From positions 174,562-238,561 of the forward strand of contig PNLP01000003.1 in assembly GCA_013823135.1 (NCBI GenBank): a DNA stretch of 64,000 nt, given 5' to 3'. This document shows, piece after piece, positions 63,154-64,000 of the stretch (positions are counted from its first letter, which is position 1; every line of letters starts with the position of its first letter). The notes beneath the pieces were generated by a model that was not told the DNA's origin, did not search any database, and was given only the letters and a program-made list of their open reading frames with translations. The position numbers and the translations under genes are program-made. This DNA comes from Planctomycetaceae bacterium (GTDB lineage: Bacteria; Planctomycetota; Planctomycetia; Gemmatales; Gemmataceae).

Positions 63154-63906
63154 ATGGCCATCGGATCGCGCCGAGCGTGCTACGAATGGCTACTCGCCGC
63201 TGTGGGTATACTCGCTTGTGAGCCCGGATCCGCGCAGCCAGAACCGATTCCCGCCACCAAGATCGACACGCTGCTGAGCGGGACTGAGCGTGCCTCGGGA
63301 AGTAGGAGCTACGAAGCGTTGACTGGGCAGACTCTCACCGAGTCGTCAACAGCCCAAACAAGCCTTCCGACAGACACCACCTCAGCCTTCGACACACTCA
63401 CTTGCAACCCGTTGCAACAGTGCAAACCGGCACCGAAGTTCGGAACTCCCGGCACCACGCATGTCGTCTTCGTGCCGCTTGTCGGGAAAGCCATCGGCAC
63501 CAGCGAGTGGTTCTACATCCTGAACGTCGAGGTGGATCACTTCTTCCTCAAGAACACCTGCGTGAACCTGCACCTGCAAGGGATCTACTACGACCAACCC
63601 GGACCACCCACCGTCGGGTACGGGCCAGCCCTCACACTCCGCCGCTACTTTTTCGTCAGGCCGAAGGGCAACGTGTTCCTGGCGGGCGGCGTCGGACTCA
63701 CGTACTCCGACAACCCTGTCCCAGATGTGGTTGGCAGCAAGTTGAACTTTACCCCGCGAGCGGCGGTCGGATTTTCTCAGGAGTTGTTCGGCGGCACTCG
63801 ATTGATTGGCGGATTGCGGGTGATTCACTCTCAAGGGCTCGGGCGAAGTGACTTTTCGCGAACGATCCTCCAACCCTTCCTCGGGCTGAGCATCGTGCTG
63901 TACTGA
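63154..63906 (+). CDS. outer-membrane barrel, PagL-like lipid A deacylase candidate
   Basis: A 250-residue protein with a Cys-containing signal region (about 1-25) and a low-complexity Thr/Ser segment to about 80. The last 170 residues alternate as a beta-barrel (VVFVPLVGKAIGTSEWFYIL, RYFFVRPKGNVFLAGGVGLT, ending FLGLSIVLY with a C-terminal aromatic). GLRVIHSQGLGRSD, with His225-Ser226, resembles the H-S dyad motif of PagL-type acyloxyacyl/3-O-deacylases. Lipid A deacylation in the outer membrane is therefore inferred. ATG 63154 has gggaggc upstream. The catalytic dyad match is modest, so the family call is tentative. Confidence 0.6.
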   Translation: MAIGSRRACYEWLLAAVGILACEPGSAQPEPIPATKIDTLLSGTERASGSRSYEALTGQTLTESSTAQTSLPTDTTSAFDTLTCNPLQQCKPAPKFGTPGTTHVVFVPLVGKAIGTSEWFYILNVEVDHFFLKNTCVNLHLQGIYYDQPGPPTVGYGPALTLRRYFFVRPKGNVFLAGGVGLTYSDNPVPDVVGSKLNFTPRAAVGFSQELFGGTRLIGGLRVIHSQGLGRSDFSRTILQPFLGLSIVLY

Positions 63907-64000
63907 TGGAGGAGATAACCGAAGCAATGGCACGCGGATCTCGCAGCTAGAACACGGATCAAGAGGATCAAACAAAAGAGACCGTAGCACGACAAGTGCC

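Overview
The window looks like a chromosomal segment of a planctomycete, most likely a member of the Gemmataceae. The base composition is GC-rich. The gene content is typical of that group: a DUF1559 pilin-like protein, a DUF1549/DUF1553 cytochrome-type protein, secreted NIPSNAP and ceramidase-like proteins, a membrane Ser/Thr kinase with an NPCBM-like tail, many signal-peptide esterases and propellers, and an ECF sigma/anti-sigma pair. This assignment is inference from protein families. No rRNA, tRNA, CRISPR array, prophage or intact insertion sequence was found.

Layout. 0-6.5 kb: a minus-strand run of a substrate-binding/permease fusion, its ABC ATPase, an MqnD-like protein, an N-end-rule aminoacyl transferase, a degenerate CehA/McbA-like protein and a two-TM K+ channel with an RCK domain. 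6.5-15.4 kb: helicase hrpB, an orphan TagJ/ImpE protein, an oxidoreductase plus CX5R phosphatase pair, a lipid A-type acyltransferase and secreted proteins. 15.4-24 kb: a sugar kinase, a ceramidase-LamG protein, sigma and anti-sigma factors, two tiny lipoproteins and a protein kinase. 24-29.4 kb: kdsD, kdsC and a 1210-residue protein sitting where lptC/lptA sit in Proteobacteria. 30-43 kb: a BON protein, a DinG-type helicase, a DUF255-DsbD-alpha fusion, a beta-propeller, a serine hydrolase, an RRM protein next to rpsU, a DUF1549/1553 protein, an acyltransferase and a rhomboid. 43-53 kb: an overlooked 53-residue membrane protein with its own terminator, a DtxR-type regulator, a CBS-PP2C phosphatase, a Nudix hydrolase, a YgiQ radical SAM protein, an esterase, a lipoprotein cyclophilin, the remnant of a second ygiQ, a DUF2007 protein and an RluA-type synthase. 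53-64 kb: an FHA-GAF-sigma54 activator, a DUF1559 protein, a CPBP protease, an envelope-glycosylation run (flippase-like, GT2, membrane glycosyltransferase), an S1-domain protein and a PagL-like barrel.

Two themes stand out. First, the envelope: kdsD/kdsC plus the giant LptA/LptC-like protein, an LpxL-type acyltransferase, a PagL-like protein and a GT2/flippase run together imply a true LPS-type outer membrane. Second, palindromes: at least seven hairpin elements share TTAGCGG-like ends. Two of them are embedded in frame inside conserved genes (hrpB and ygiQ). Four large hairpins, three of this family and one unrelated, fill convergent gene gaps. Two gene remnants (an Old Yellow Enzyme start and a ygiQ tail) and several long intergenic inverted repeats show ongoing rearrangement.
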